Below, in pieces: positions 1 to 12,597 of a DNA stretch of 64,000 bases (its first letter is position 1; each line of letters starts with the position of its first letter). A model generated the notes under the pieces. It was given only the letters and a program-made list of their open reading frames with translations, was not told the DNA's origin and ran no database searches. Made by a program: the position numbers and the translations under genes. This DNA is from Dolomedes plantarius (Eukaryota; Arthropoda; Arachnida; Araneae; Dolomedidae): NCBI GenBank assembly GCA_907164885.2, contig OU015493.1, forward strand, positions 219,997,781-220,061,780, given 5' to 3'.

Positions 1-588
1 TTTGCGGAGAACATTCCGTCGTTATTTGTACTACGTGCACTGAATAACTCAAATGTAATTAAAATAAAGTTTGTAGTCATTGTAATATTTTTTTTTACTT
101 TTATATATTATAGGAATTATATTTACTATAAATATATTAATTTAAAATCAGTGGATGCTTCGTATATTTTGAAATTCTATATATTTTAGATAAGGGTCCA
201 ATGGACCCGAATGGTAATTTTTGTATGCTCTTTTTTATAGTAGTCTGGGGGTTAAACTTGCGTTGGTGTTGCAATTTCTATTAACATAGGGGTATTAAAC
301 CTAATTAAATTTCTCCCCATGAGTTATATGCTCATAAACATAAAATTACCCAAACTTTCATACCTAACCTGAATGGACAAAAGTGCATTGATGTAATAAA
401 CTGTATCATATTAATAAAAGTTAAAATTATAATTTTTTACTCTCATGACCTCAAACCGTCACGAGACAGTTTGCTCGCTATCAAACATTTTTACCCAAAA
501 TCGGTTACTAAAGGTGCAATGGAATACTTATTCACTTCATCTATGCATTTAATATTTTAAACCCTATCAGCTGTCTCTCAAGGGTTTC
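1..588. other. AT-rich intergenic DNA, no gene seen
   Basis: No open frame, tRNA-like sequence or convincing repeat was recognised. It lies beyond the 3' end of the minus-strand LINE, so part of it may be that element's 3' UTR. No clear poly(A) tail marks the boundary. Confidence 0.5.
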
Positions 589-1122
589 TTAAACGACGTT
601 TAGCACACTCCAATGCCAGCTTGAATATATTAAGTTCTTGACAGTCCTTTTGAGGTCACATACTGGTATGAGCTCATTCACTAAATCAGATGAGGTTTTT
701 GTAGCCTCATCAACCAGTTCATTGCCTTTGATTCCCACATAACTGGGATCCCAGCAAAACAAAATACTATAGCCTCGACAAGCCAGAGGATGCTTCAAAC
801 TCAGCACCTCGAAAATGAGTAGGTGGCTATTACCAACGGATTCTAAGGCTTTCAAGGCACTTAGAGAATTGGTATACAGGATGAAGTGTCTGGGTCTCTG
901 TCGGAATATGTACTTTAATGATTCGCAATTGGCTACTAGCTCGGCAGTGAAGATGGAAGTAAAAATGTTCAAGCTACGATTTATAATCTCTTTCCGGCAC
1001 ACAAAAGCGAAGCCCACATGATCTGTTGATTTCGATCCATCGGTATAAATATCTATATACCTCGAGAAAAAGGCTCGATGGGTTGAAAAATGCTGTTGAT
1101 AAATGACGGCAGGGGTTTTCAT
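589..1122 (-). pseudogene. LINE RNase H domain remnant
   Basis: A 177-residue open segment carries IDIYTDGSKSTDHVGFAF (first catalytic aspartate in YTDGSK), TAELVANCESLKYI (catalytic glutamate region) and LYTNSLSALKALE where YSDSxSA is expected. The third aspartate is therefore changed to asparagine. WDPSYVGIKGNELVDEATK matches the usual 'W.P.H.GI.GNE.AD..AK' with histidine replaced. It is the C-terminal domain of the LINE pol and would degrade the RNA strand of the hybrid. The changed key residues suggest it is inactive. Confidence 0.85.
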
Positions 1123-1899
1123 CTTATTGAAACTAGTGAAAGGATGGAAGTAAGAATACCGAGGTGTCCGTCAAGATGGATACATAAACATTGGTGTTGA
1201 TAAGGAGCTTCCACTTCCCGTACAGCTCGTAATCGCTCAGGATACCTCGCATATGCAATCCAAACTGTGGAACACAAGAGGGACGGTGATTATACAAAAT
1301 CTCGAGTTGACTGTCGAGAAGAGAGTTATGCAATGGATGCGAAGGATGAGACAAAACGCGAAAGTAGTACTAAAGCGACAGCTAACAACGAATCGAATCT
1401 AAGGAGGATGGTTCTGAACAAGTTACATATAGAATTTCCACGGGTGAAGTACGAAATGCACCTGAAAGTATGCAGAGAACCGCATAGTGCACAGTATATA
1501 AGCACTAAAAAGGTGACTGCCGCACAGACCCATAAGCAGGGCAACCATAGTCCAATTTGAAGCGGATAACTGTTCGGTAGATACGCAACATGGTTGTGCG
1601 ATCCGCAACTCAAGAGGTGTTTGACAGTACCTTTGGTAGGTTTAGGGAATTCTGGAACTTCTTCCGAATATGGTATATAAGAGGAAGGAAAATCAGCTTT
1701 CTGTTAAACATTGCGCCCCAAAACCGAGCAGAGTCCACAGCATTAATTCGAAATGCTCCAGGGAACATTTCTCGGTCTGGTTGAAGTTCATGTCGACTGC
1801 GAAAGTGCACATAGCAAGTTTTTTCCGAGGAAAAGCTAAAATCGGTTTCTCCACACCGCTTCATTATCCGATTGTATAACCGTCTGAAGTTGCCGCTCA

Positions 1900-3274
1900 T
1901 TTAAACGCATATCTTTCCCTACACACGTTATTTGTAAATCATCAACATAGAACCATCCATTAACTGCAGGAGGTAAACGCTGTAAAATGGCATTCATCTA
2001 AATAGAGAAAAGGGTGACACTTAGGACACGCCCTTGAGGCACCCTTTCCTTTTGTACAAAATTGTTAGATAAAATTGATCCAATACAGACATAAAAATTA
2101 CGCGTGGCTAAAAAGTTTTGAATAAAAATGGGGCGATTTCCTCTTACATTCATATTGTATAAGATACCGTACCGCCAAGTACGATCATATGCTTCTCCAA
2201 TGTCGAAAAACACTGAAACCATATGAATTCTCCTGACAAAAGCAGTCCTATCATGAGATCCCACAGCGACGATGTTATCAGTCGTCGATCTACCATGTCA
2301 TAAACCACTTTGGACAGGGGGGAAATGGCAGTTGCTCTCTAGTACGTGTAGCAGACGAGCATTACACAGTTTTTCCATCACCTTACACAAACAGCTGGTA
2401 AGGGCGATCTCCCGATAGTTGATTGCATTCGTCGCATCTTTTCCAGGTTTAGGGAAAGGGATAACAGTTGCTTTGCGCCAGAACGTTGGAAACGTATGAG
2501 GATTCCACATCAAACTGTGCAGATGTAGGAGATGACGGAGGGAATCATGTGACAGATGGGAGAGCATACTGTAGGAAACTCCATGTGGCCCCGGGGAAGA
2601 ATTTTTAACTTCGCGGAGGCAGTGGAGAAGCTCAGTCATCGTAAAATCCCAGTTATAGGGAAGTGTGGTACGAGTTTTGAAACGTAGACAATGGGATTCA
2701 ACGGGCCGTTAATAATCCAAAAAAGAGCAAGGTAGGAATGAGCACAGGGAGAGGCAGCCAACTGGCGACCAATGACGTTTGCGATATCCAACGCCGACCC
2801 AATACTGTCCCCCTTCTCTTTCAAATAGGAGATAGCTATTTCACTTTAACGCCCCACTGCACGTTTTAGCTGGAGACCATAATTGCTTGAAGTAGTATAA
2901 GTTTATTCATTCAGTATCCGTTCGGATGTGAAAGCAGTGCAATGTTTCGCATTGCTAGGAACTCCGTAAACCCTATTACCTTGACCTTGACATTGCTTAG
3001 AAGTAGTGAACGCGGAGATGCTAGAAACATAAATTTCCCACGACTGGCACTGACTACGGCGACGCACTCTTCTAGCCTTTGCTTGCTTGAAAGCTATATA
3101 GTTGTTGGTAGTTGGGTACCTGCGAAAGATACCCGATAATTTCTTTTGTTTCTTTATACCTTTCCGACACCCTTCATTCCACCAAGGCTTACGGTGTCTT
3201 GGCGGAAGAGGAGACAATTTAGGTATGGACAAATCAGCTGCCCGCACGATTACATTATCTATGCTATCATGCAC
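1900..3274 (-). pseudogene. LINE reverse transcriptase remnant
   Basis: The frames run right to left. 2903-3274 is the linker with PPRHRKPWWNEGC, typical of the endonuclease-RT junction. 2298-2639 has NSSPGPHGVSYSML and FWRKATVIPFPKPGKD (RT motifs 0-2). 1998-2264 has VSVFFDIGEAYDRTW (motif A, normally DIEKAYD) and RVPQGRVLSVTLFSI (motif B). The catalytic FYVDD lies at about 1938-1952, separated from motif B by an in-frame stop. At least four frame breaks show it is non-functional. Confidence 0.85.
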
Positions 3275-3313
3275 TATATTCCGCGTAATTGCAGCCTTGG
3301 AAGTGAACCCGTC

Positions 3314-3640
3314 TCAATAGGCTGCTTGAAATATATAATGGCGTGACCGTAAAACAGGACCTCTGTCATACCTAAAAACATTTACAAAACGCGGAAAACT
3401 ATCGCTATTTCTTTCACTATTTATTAGGTCATTTCCTACAAAAAATTTCACAAAAGGTCGGAGCGATGGTGAGAAGATAGCAAGATCGATTCTATGGAAG
3501 GTACGCGTCGGCTCGGGGAAGTAAGTTTCCTCCCTGTTATTCAGAAGGCAGAGATAGTTGTCGGACAGCAGCTGTTCTATCTGCCGGCCCCGGGGGCTGG
3601 TGTATTTACATCCCCAAAGCGCTATTACCATTGAAATCAC
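3314..3640 (-). pseudogene. LINE APE-type endonuclease remnant
   Basis: The segment retains the C-terminal half of an endonuclease/exonuclease/phosphatase domain. ALWGCKYTSPRGRQIEQLL matches the region after the usual DFNAHH motif, and RTFHRIDLAIFSPSL corresponds to the conserved 'S.IDL' motif. The usual SDHxP end is disrupted (SERNSDSFPRF). The enzyme nicks target DNA to prime reverse transcription. The catalytic N-terminal half is not readable, so this is inactive. Confidence 0.78.
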
Positions 3641-4234
3641 GTAAAAGGTGAGGGTAGCTGATCTACTGAATCATCTAGAAGATTGTGAGAGACTGGCTCG
3701 TTAGGTGGTCGGTAGACAACACAGGCGTAGATTAAACGTCTTACATGGATCCGAACAGACACAGCTTGCAAGTTGGTTTGCAAGGGGGCAACGGTGGATG
3801 GATAGACATGGGAAGTTAGGATAGCGTCACCGCCCGAAACTCTCTCATCGGAATCCTTGTCTTTTTGAAAACAGTGGTAGCGACGGGTCTTAGACGCCTC
3901 AGTACACTTCAGATATGTTTACTGAAATACAGCAACCCTGAGGATGTGTTCAGCCACCAGGGCCTTCCCATCAGAAAAGTTACGACGAAAGTCACGACAG
4001 TTCCAAGAAACAAGGGCCATTATGGCAAATCAAGAGGAGGAGAAACTAATAGACCTCTCCCTGCGGATTGAGATGACATGCAACCAACGGAAGGAAGAGT
4101 TAGAGACTCCTCAAATGCAACATCCTCGTACGAGTCCTCGGAAACTTACAATTTATTTTAATGAAGTCTCCTCCGAGAGGAGCTTGAAGAAGAACTGTGG
4201 ATTTTTTAGCACAGATTTTTGATTTTTCATTTTC

Positions 4235-5115
4235 CTAGAAAGGCCGAAGGACTTTCTGGGAATAGCCATTATTTTTTCCTATTCGAAGGACTTTCTGGGA
4301 ATAGCCATTGTTTTTTCCTATTTGGGTTTGTTGGGATTGGTGAGTTTCTGTTAACGTGATACGAACATGCTTGATTTCTGTTTGAACATATTTGAGAAGT
4401 GGGGATATTGGGAGAAGATTGTCTGTTTTTAGTGCCACGTGCATAAGGGAAGTGACAGATAAAGACTTAGATGGATTAGTTTCTGTCTGTGTAGATGCTG
4501 TACGCATAACGTTTTTCGCAGCAGCAACAGAAGCGTACGAGACTCCTACTCTGGGCCTCCGAGCCTCAACTTGCTTTCAAGCTTCCATATATAAGAAGTT
4601 ATTGTGGGACCTAAGAGTTTGTACTTCCTTTTGAAGTTTCCACTTGGGACATTAGCGTGAGAAAGATGTGTGATCACTTTGGCAATTAACACATTTAGGT
4701 GGCTTGTTGCAGGTTTCTGAGGAATGGTCAGGTTGGGCACAACGAGCACAAACCGCGGAACCACGACACGATTTTTTCGAGTGACCAAATCGTTGGCACT
4801 GAAAGCAAAGGAGAGGGTTCTGTACGTAGGGTCTGATAGGGCATCGGAAATAATCAACAATAACAAAGTTTGGTAGCTTTGGCGTGTGAAATGTCCGAAT
4901 GAGATGCTTCGTTGGAAGTATTTCCCGATCCGGACGGATTGTGATACGACGCACAGCAGAGACAAACTGGTCACGTAAATCCTCCAATGTGTCTTCCTTA
5001 AGTTCCTTACGTCAAATCGTGCAATTTGTTACTCCCTCGAGGGGAGAGATGTTTTATTTTTATTATTTTCCCTAGTAAAAGGTTCGATCCCCGGTGGCAC
5101 CACCAACCATGGAGC
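4235..5115 (-). pseudogene. LINE ORF1 (gag) remnant with CCHC zinc knuckles
   Basis: The best frame, 4546-4987, carries three successive knuckles: a CX2CX4HX4C beginning CFQCQRFGH, a second beginning CARCAQPDH, and a third beginning CVNCQSDH. Such knuckles bind the element RNA in LINE ORF1 proteins. A basic segment containing IRPDREILPTKHL precedes them, as in arthropod LINE gag proteins. Downstream, the frame holding RVGVSYASVAAAKNV and TASTQTETNPSK is the usual post-knuckle linker. The gag N-terminus (about 5020-5115) is separated from the rest by stops, and the middle of the protein appears deleted. Near the C-terminus a 39-bp unit is duplicated. Confidence 0.82.
4246..4323. repeat. 39-bp tandem duplication inside LINE gag
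   Basis: Two adjacent 39-bp copies (4246-4284 and 4285-4323) differ at only a couple of positions. In the gag frame they encode the same 13 residues twice (IGKNNGYSQKVLR). The length is a multiple of three, so the duplication keeps the frame. Confidence 0.9.
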
Positions 5116-5300
5116 CCAACAAGGGGACGCCGATTACTGCGCCAGTTCTAACCTGGAACAATACAGCCACTCCTGCATCGATCTTCACCCTTAGCGAGAT
5201 TACCAGCAAGGGACCGCTTACATAGCCCCGGGCCAGTGGCAAAGTCTTAACTGACTAGCCGATTGGTACACACGGGACCAACATGCACCTCCCGTTTACC

Positions 5301-7716
5301 TGAAGCAAGGACCAAAGCAGTGTGTTGGAGTGTTATCTCATTAAAGCTCACATTATAGAGAAGAATATATCCCCTCAACTAGCAGGATCCCCATTTCCCG
5401 GACGCGGTAAACCCACGGACAGTTTACTCGCCATTAGATGCCAGATGCAACAGGACGACAACTCCAAATCCTCGTGCATCACGGTCTTTTATTGCAAGAT
5501 GGATTTGCGTAATTCTGCTGAATCTCTCGCAAGTTAGTGCCATCTACCGGTGACTTTTTAAACTTTTTTGGGCTGCTAAAAAATTCCGACATCCTGGTGA
5601 GTCCTTTCTTGCAAACCGCGCTTCTTTATCCTGATTTCTTCCCTTTTTATGAATTTTTAAAGTTTTTACGAACTTTTGGCTCACCCTATATTTACAAGCT
5701 TCATGGATGCCCTTTAAAGCTGTTTTTAAGACTGCATATTTAATTTAATATTTATTACTAAATTAGTTATTTAAATTAGTTAATTTTAATATTTGTTGCT
5801 AAATAAAATGCGGATATTTATTAATTTGAAAATAACTATACAGGCAGAAAAATGGGTAAATATTAATTTAAATAGTTGACATTATTTAAATTAATAATTT
5901 TACGAAACTGATTTTTATTTTAACAAACTTCCTGTTTTTTCATTTATTTTAATATTCGTTATTGAAAACAGTATAGCGCCGCTGAAGAAATAAGCAAATA
6001 TTCCAGATCAGGATACTGCGTCGTTGGCCTTGATTAGATATTTATTGTTTTAAAATTACTATCCAAAGATAAAAAATTGAGAGAATGTTAAGTTAAATAT
6101 AAAATATTAATTATTTAATTTAACATTTTTATTAATTTTTTTGAGAAAACTTTTCTATTGAATTTTTACCTTTCCTTTTTTTAAATATAGGATGTGGATT
6201 TTAAGAAGATTTTGTTTGCTGATTTTTCATCCACTCAATGTTTTATGAAAGAAATATTTTTCTTAAGACACTTTTAGGATTTTACCTGGTCTCCGAAACC
6301 GGTTTCCTTTATTTAATTTGCATTTAGGAAAATATGTTTACTGATTTATCTTCGTTTCAAAGATTTTTGAGCTTAATATTTTTGATGTAGGCAGATGAAG
6401 AAATATTCCTATTTATACGAAACTGGTCGAACGTTATACTTTCTACAAGGATATTGTAAGAAAATTACAGATCTTGCTTTCTATAAAGACGTTTTATCAA
6501 GAAATTATTTTTGAGAGGGATGATTTATCTAAACACCACTAATTCGATCTGCATTATGTTGTATAGTACTTTTTATACTTTCGTCTAAGGGTATGCAAAA
6601 ACATTAACGTGAGAATATCTTGAGAAGCATGTGCATGTATGAAGCGTGTATGATGACATGCATGAAGTAATCTCAAATAATGGACGAAAGAGCTTAAGTA
6701 GAATATTTTTAAAAAACCAAAGCAAAGTTTGCATAATGAATAAAATAAGCCTTCAGAAAAAAATGTATTCTCTCATGTTTTCAGAACAATTCCTGAAATA
6801 TATAAATTGACGCTCTATTCCAAAGTCAATGCTTCTGGTGAAAGTAATTCAAAAGTAAAGTCGGTTCCAAAGTCAATGCTTCTGGTGAAAGTAATTCAAA
6901 AGTAAAGTCGGTTCCAAAGTAATTCACTTTGCAATTTTAGTAAGTTCTATAAAAGTGTAGCAGTAAAACAAGAACAGAAACCTTGTCTTTATAATTTTTT
7001 TCTAAATCATGGGAACTAAATCAATTTTCTAAATGAATAAATCCTGAATTTTGACACAAAATGCCAAACATTTTAACTCCCTGAAAGCCCCGTCGAGTTG
7101 GAAGATTAAGCTTGCACTACCTGCGCAGGCCAGATTTATGTTTTAATGGCCAACCATGATTTTTTGTTACTCTTCGCATTTTCATTGATTCGGATCAGTG
7201 CTTCTCTTAAGACAAACCCTGTCTAGGTCTTTTATACCACCTGTAGGGAGATTTAAAGGAAAAGCTCAGGTGATCAGAAATTCGTATTTGTTTGCTAACA
7301 TGTCACTTAGAAATATGTAAAAAAATGCACCTTCTTAAATACAAAGAATTCGATGTAACGACTTGTGTCATTTTCGTTGAATTCTACACAACCTATTACT
7401 ATAACAAGCGTTTGTTTTACCGTTTCCTGGTAGCACAGAACAGTGCTGAAATATCACCAATAGTCATATTTCAGAATTTTTTTTTTTTTACTAAACTGTA
7501 TGTCCCACAGTTACTCAAAGAACAGTTTAAAGTTCTATTTCATTACATAAAAAATTGTAAAAAAGTATGGCACTTTCGATGCAATGACTTTAGTCGGTTA
7601 CTTACATTCTCCATGTTAAAGTGCTAAAAAGTGAAAAATATACCTGAGTCAGATTTCGATTCCAGGTCATAAATTCTCTGCGAATTTCATTCCGTGTACT
7701 CAGTTAGACAGTAACT
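5301..7716. other. AT-rich intergenic DNA without recognisable genes
   Basis: Only short chance frames occur. The single structure noted is a 47-bp tandem duplication near 6.8 kb. No tRNA-like or TIR structures were recognised. Confidence 0.5.
6818..6911. repeat. 47-bp tandem duplication
   Basis: Two head-to-tail copies of a 47-bp unit beginning ttccaaagtcaatgcttctg start at 6818 and 6865, followed by the first bases of a third at 6912. The copies look identical, so the duplication is young or homogenised. Confidence 0.9.
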
Positions 7717-8734
7717 ATGTCTCGCATACAGGTGCGGGAACAATATGAGCAGAATTCAGCATTTGAGAGAGGACGGGTTGTTGGGCTCAAAGAAGCCGGT
7801 TGGTTTAATCGGCGAATCGCTCGACATTTGGATATGAGCGATGCCACTATTTGAGGAATGGATGAACCATGGCCGAACCCAGTGTCGAGAAGAAAGAGGT
7901 CTTCCTAGAGAAACGACACAACGTGAGGATCGAGCAATCGTCAGAGTGGCACTCACAGCCCCAGATTCATCATTATCATCGATCGTACGGGCAGCTGGTG
8001 CGTCAGTAACCGCGAGGACCATTCATAGGCGGCTCAGAGAAAGGGGGCTGAGCTCACGGCGCACCTTGCTGCGACTACCATTGACCTCTGTAAAACGACA
8101 AGCCCGTTTGCAGTGGTGTCGGGCACATTCAATCTGGAATGTAACCGACTGGAGTAGAAATGTCTTCAGTGATGAGAACCGCTTCGAATTGAGCCCCGAT
8201 GACCAGCGAATACGTGTTTGGAGACGCACCGGACAGTGATGGAATACCAACCTGACTGTCTTCCGCCATATGTGCCGACAGGCAAGAGTTATGGTCCGGG
8301 GTGTCATTTCATTTCATAGCAGGACCCCTTTGGTTGTCATACGTGGCACTCTTGCAGCACAGCGGTACGTCGACGATATTCTACGCCCCGTTGTGTTGCC
8401 CTTCATATCACACCATCATGGGCTTACATTTCAGCAAGATAATACCCACCCGCACACGGCGAGAGTTTGTACTGCTTGTCTTCGTGCTTCCCAACGCTAC
8501 CTTGGCCAGCAAGGTCGCCGGATCTCTCCCCCATTGAGCACGTTTGGAGCATTATGGGCAGAGCTCTCCAACCAGCTCGGGATTTTGACGATCTAATACT
8601 CCAATTGGACAGAATTTGGCACGATATCCCTCAGGAGGACATCTGCCTTTTTTACCAATAATAGACAAGCCGAATAACTGCTTGTCAAGCCTAATACACC
8701 TTGACAAGCCAGAGGTGTACCAACGCATTATTGA
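7717..8734 (+). pseudogene. Tc1/mariner-type transposase, broken
   Basis: The ATG at 7717 begins a helix-turn-helix region (FERGRVVGLKEAGWFNRRIA) that breaks near 7850, where a few residues are missing. Homology resumes in 7841-8239 with a second HTH and VFSDENRFELSPDD (first catalytic Asp). An in-frame stop follows at 8238-8240, then MVRGVISFHSRTPLV and FQQDNTHPHTA (second Asp). A frameshift near 8490 precedes PARSPDLSPIEHVW (catalytic Glu). The C-terminus QARGVPTHY and stop lie at 8705-8734. The enzyme would cut and paste a TA-flanked element. With at least three breaks it is dead. I did not find matching terminal inverted repeats. Confidence 0.87.
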
Positions 8735-10354
8735 CTTTTTCCCTTTTGAAGCTATTTCTCTTGAATAAAACATCCAATTGTTTACAAATTGTAATCATTT
8801 GTTTTTAGGTACATGTGCATCTCATCTACCGATTTTCGTCCCAATTTTCGGACAACTCCTTCTTCGTGCATCGTTTTTTTTTTGTCTAAGAGTGTTTATA
8901 GACAAAGTTTGTATGTATCGGTTTGTATGTATCGGTTTGTATGTATAAGTTTGTATGTATCGGTTTCTGTAAGTCGCGCTGAATCATCTGTTGGATTTTC
9001 TATTAATTCTTGTTTGCATTCTTCATATTAAAATCTCCTTACTAAAGTGTCACCATTAGTCATGTGTCCGTAAATTATTCCTTCACTAGAATCTTCATTT
9101 ACTCGGAGAGGACGTATATCCCAAATTAATAATGTTGACACTTTAGGAATAATGCAAATATAAAGACACTTTGCTAGAAGTTTATCGTATGTTATACGTA
9201 AAGTAAAAAAAGACACGTTTAGACCAGTTTCATTTGTTATAGCTCACAATTTATGCAAATAGTAGTAAAAAAATTCAATAGGGAATCTCTAACATTAGGA
9301 ACTAAATAATATTAATACAATTTAAATGTGAATTTACGGAATATATCAGCAAGGTGAAAGTGCCAACATAGGTGCCATTCAGCTTTGTTTATAAACACTA
9401 CGGAGACAAAAATAGGATGTCATTGACCAGTAAAACTTGACACGGAATATCTTAGGCTAATGAATAATCGCATTGTGAGCATATATTATAAGCACGCCAC
9501 GCGACGCGTGAACATGGGATCATCACGTATATCGTTAACTGTTATTTGAAACAAAACAGAGAGTTTCTGAAATGTTTCCACATCCCTCCACCCTCGGTTG
9601 CTTGCCTGAGGGGGCATTCATGTTTCACACTGACGCTTCTAAAGAAGTTTCAATTAAAAAATATGTAACTTTCAACCCAACGACTTTTGTGGATCACCCT
9701 AAATTCTAAACATTTAGTCGGTTTTTGTGTATTCTCCATATTAAAATGTGGGCATATTGCAAGGAAAGTTATTGAAAATGAGACGTTTTCTAAAGGACTG
9801 CTTTATAAGGAGTGCACACACCTCGATAAGAGGAGACGTGACTTCGATCCCTGCCCTAACAATCATATAAAGTCATGGTGGTGGCCGACCAGTGGAAAAA
9901 AATAACAATGGATCATTAAGCAAACAATAAATAAAAATACATAGAAAAAATATGCATAGTCGGAAAAACGCATAAATAAATTGAAAATGCACTTACAGTT
10001 GTGTGCGATTGGAAGAAAGTCGTCGAAAATAGGATCAGGTCCCTGTTTGAAAATCCTACAGAGAGAAAGAACAATAATAGGTAATGTTAGACAAACTTGA
10101 CTAATAAAATTAATGGAGAAAAAAATCTTCAAAGCCGAGAAATACATTAATTCTAGAAAGTTAGTTTATATAGCAAAATCATAAAAACTTCTAAATGCAA
10201 TTAGGTTCCGATTCGTGAATTACTTTTAATTTTCTCTCGGGGGTTAGAAATGTATAACCCTTTCCGGGACTCCATAACTGACGTCAAATTCCATTGCCAT
10301 CTAATGATTTTCCGGACTGCATGTACACCAGGCGAAGTGAAAGCAATACATGTA
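8735..10354. other. Intergenic DNA, short tandem repeat only
   Basis: No gene seen. A tandem 14-mer lies near 8.9 kb. The segment around 9690-9760 shares a short stretch (tttagtcggt followed by attctccat) with 7590-7620, hinting at an old dispersed repeat. Confidence 0.45.
8908..8967. repeat. Tandem 14-bp repeat
   Basis: About four copies of a 14-bp unit, tttgtatgtatcgg, lie head to tail. The third copy carries a variant (tataag). Confidence 0.85.
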
Positions 10355-10497
10355 GTTTTTGACATGTAATCGATGTATTATGTTTTTTTTGAAAGGAAAC
10401 GACGCACACAGGCCTGACACGACCTCTGGAAAGGTGAAGAACTTTAATCTTACGATCTGGTCAGAAAGCGAAATAATTAAGAATTATATGTTTTTTA

Positions 10498-10515
10498 TGG
10501 TGCCCGAACAGGGAC
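10498..10515 (+). promoter_or_regulatory. LTR-retrotransposon primer binding site (tRNA-Lys type)
   Basis: TGGTGCCCGAACAGGGAC immediately follows the LTR. It is complementary to a tRNA 3' end ending in CACCA. It differs at one position from the well-known tRNA-Lys3 primer site (TGGCGCCCGAACAGGGAC). The tRNA would prime minus-strand DNA synthesis. Confidence 0.8.
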
Positions 10516-10583
10516 CAGCTGCGCGTCACTGAAGAAAATTGAGAAAACGTTTTGAAATTTGTTGATACTGTTTAAAAAGATTA

Positions 10584-12280
10584 GTGAAATTGAAAAAAAA
10601 TAAACGGAAAAGCACAAATTTAAAATTTGCAATTAAAACTCTACATGGATGGATTTTATCTGGAAATGTATATGGAACAAAGCCTAAAGTTGCTTCCGTG
10701 GGCAAGATTAAATGTATAGCGCAAATGGTTTTGATGATAAATTATTTTCGAATGCAGATACGGATAGGGTGAATTTAAATCTGTGTACTGTAGGTAATGA
10801 CTTAAAAAAAATATGGGCCAAAGATTCGATCGACGTATGTGATGAAAAGGTAATTTCCATCGCTAATCAGGAAATAATTCACAATATCAAGAAACAATTA
10901 TAATTTAAAGAGAGTCGTTATTTTACACATTTACTATGAATTGGGGAAAATAGATATAAATTATCTAATAATTTTGAAACGCGAAACGGCAGATCGGCAA
11001 TCTGAAAGGCAGATTAAAAAGAAATAGATGGGTCAGTAATCAGTATAAACAAATAATAAGTAAACAAAAGGATTTAGGAATAGTAGAAGAATGTGGGCGA
11101 TCAAAACCGGAATATCCCCCCCCCCCACAGAGAAGTTCTAAGGAAAGCTAAACAGAAATCTCAAGTTCGAATTGTTTTCAATTGTAGTAGAAAGGTTGCT
11201 GGTTATAATTCGTTAAATGAATGTCTTAAAAAGGGACTTTGCCTTACACCCCTTATCTTGGATGTGACTATCAGATTTCGAATGTTTAAAGTTGCCTTTT
11301 GTGCTGACATTGAAAGAGCGTTTCTGATGATCGGTATAGCAGATTCAGATAGAAACTACCTTAAGTTTTTATGGTCTGATGACGACACTCACAATTATAA
11401 AAGTATGAGGATGAGTAGAGTTACTTTTAGTTGCACAAGTTCACCCTTTATCTTGACAGCCAGTTTCGAGAAGCTACATTCCTCACTTTTTGTTGATGAT
11501 TTAGTATATGGGTCAAACGCAGTCCAAATGGCTTATCAGGTAACGTCAGACGCCACAGACATTCTTAGAAATGTGGGTATGAAGTTAAGAAAATGTAGTG
11601 CAAATTCAAAATAATTAAGAAAGTTATGGGAACAAAGTGGCTGATTTTCGGACGCAATTAATAACAGTAGAGCATTGAATATCCTTGTTTTGGGATGGGA
11701 TACAACAGAGGATAAAATGAGTTTAGAATCAAAATCTATAGCTGAAAATTTAGACGTGTTAGTTTGTACGAGAAGATATGTGTTACACACTGCTGCAAAA
11801 TTTTTTAATCCTATCGGAATTATTTCACTCTTTGTAATTAGAATAAAGTGCTTAGAAAGGATGATCTTAGAAAGGAGTGGTTAAAATGGTGTTGAGAAAT
11901 TAGCGATTTATTGGAACTTCATGTTGATAGGTACCCTTTCAAAGGAGTTGATTAGGAAATTCGACAGTTGAGCTTCACATTTTTTTCTGACGCATCTCCT
12001 ATTGCTTATGGTTGTGTTGCACATTTCAAGGTTGTGAATAATATGAGGGAATGTTATGTGAATAACACATTATTAGACGTAATGTATAAGGCTAGAGTTG
12101 TACCCTTAAAGAAATTGACGTTACCGAGGTTAGAATTGATGAGTGCAGTCTTAGCTGCCAGACTAGGAAAATAGATTTGTGGTATTTTTAAGGAAATTAA
12201 GTTTGAAATATTTTATTGTTATTGATTTGATTCAACAGTTGTCTTTCATTGGTTGAAAATATTTAAACATCTGCTAAGGA
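10584..12280 (+). pseudogene. BEL/Pao pol remnant (protease end, RT, RNase H)
   Basis: Frames in order: 10584-10772 with LHGWILSGN (the FGWVLSG-like segment before RT in BEL elements); 10712-10903 with DLKKIWAKDSIDV; 11093-11614 with KSQVRIVFNCSRK, VAFCADIERAFLMIGI (RT motif A) and FVDDLVYG (catalytic DD); 11675-11884 with VLGWDT and AAKFFNPIGIISLF; 11968-12174 with FTFFSDASPIAYG (RNase H) and LPRLELMSAVLAARLG. These match BEL/Pao pol in order. A segment between FILTASFEKLH and SLFVDD is missing, and several frameshifts and stops break the protein. It is dead. Confidence 0.85.
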
Positions 12281-12287
12281 ATGGAAA

Positions 12288-12475
12288 ACTTTCACGCCTT
12301 CCGCCGAGATTCTTCTTCAAAGCCGGAAACAGATGGAAGTCACTGGTTGCGAGGTCAGGACTGTATGGCGTTTGGTCAAGGCGCTCCCAAACAAGAGTTG
12401 CATAGTGGCTTTGCGTTGCTGTCGCCGAGTGGGGTCATCCAACAACAGAATTCCAGATGTGAGAAGGCCAGGCCG
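12288..12475 (-). pseudogene. mariner transposase fragment, minus strand
   Basis: On the minus strand one frame reads YSPDLATSDFHLFPALKKN, the signature near the third catalytic residue of mariner transposases (DD34D class). The preceding residues (GILLLDD...) correspond to the second catalytic region but lie in a shifted frame. It abuts the broken end of the BEL pol and faces the plus-strand mariner C-terminus that follows. Confidence 0.75.
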
Positions 12476-12597
12476 CTTTTTCCAAATAGCCTACTTCAAT
12501 TTCGACAGGGTGTGGCAGTACCGAGTAGCATTGATGGTTCTGACCTCCAAAAAGTTCAGCAACGAAACTGCTTTAAAGAATAATTTCGACGGAAGGT

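Larger units (their letters stand above)
589..5300 (-). mobile_element. Decayed non-LTR retrotransposon (LINE) with RNase H
   Basis: Reading leftwards from about 5.3 kb, the minus strand gives remains of a gag-like ORF1, an APE-type endonuclease, a reverse transcriptase and a C-terminal RNase H, in that order. This is the layout of RNase H-bearing LINEs (I/Jockey-related group); I cannot fix the clade. Every domain is broken by stops, frameshifts and deletions, so the copy is dead. A GC-rich stretch at about 5050-5300 looks like the 5' UTR and gag start: the codons around 5075-5115 read as a glycine-rich start of a gag of this type. Similar elements are abundant in arthropods. Confidence 0.85.
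10355..12280 (+). mobile_element. Decayed BEL/Pao LTR retrotransposon (5' part)
   Basis: An LTR end (to 10497) is followed directly by an 18-nt primer binding site and then by remains of a BEL/Pao pol. The LTR's last 140 bp match the LTR-like sequence at 33.67-33.83 kb. Gag is missing, so there is an internal deletion between the primer site and pol. The element stops abruptly near 12.28 kb at mariner sequence. Confidence 0.8.

Noticed and set aside
5075..5100. B-box-like ggttcgatccccggtggcac suggesting a tRNA or SINE
   Set aside because: No A-box at the right distance. On the other strand the stretch reads as the start of the LINE gag, which explains it better.
9830..9880. Sequence cttcgatccctgcc resembling a pol III B-box
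   Set aside because: No A-box, no fold and no second copy in the window.
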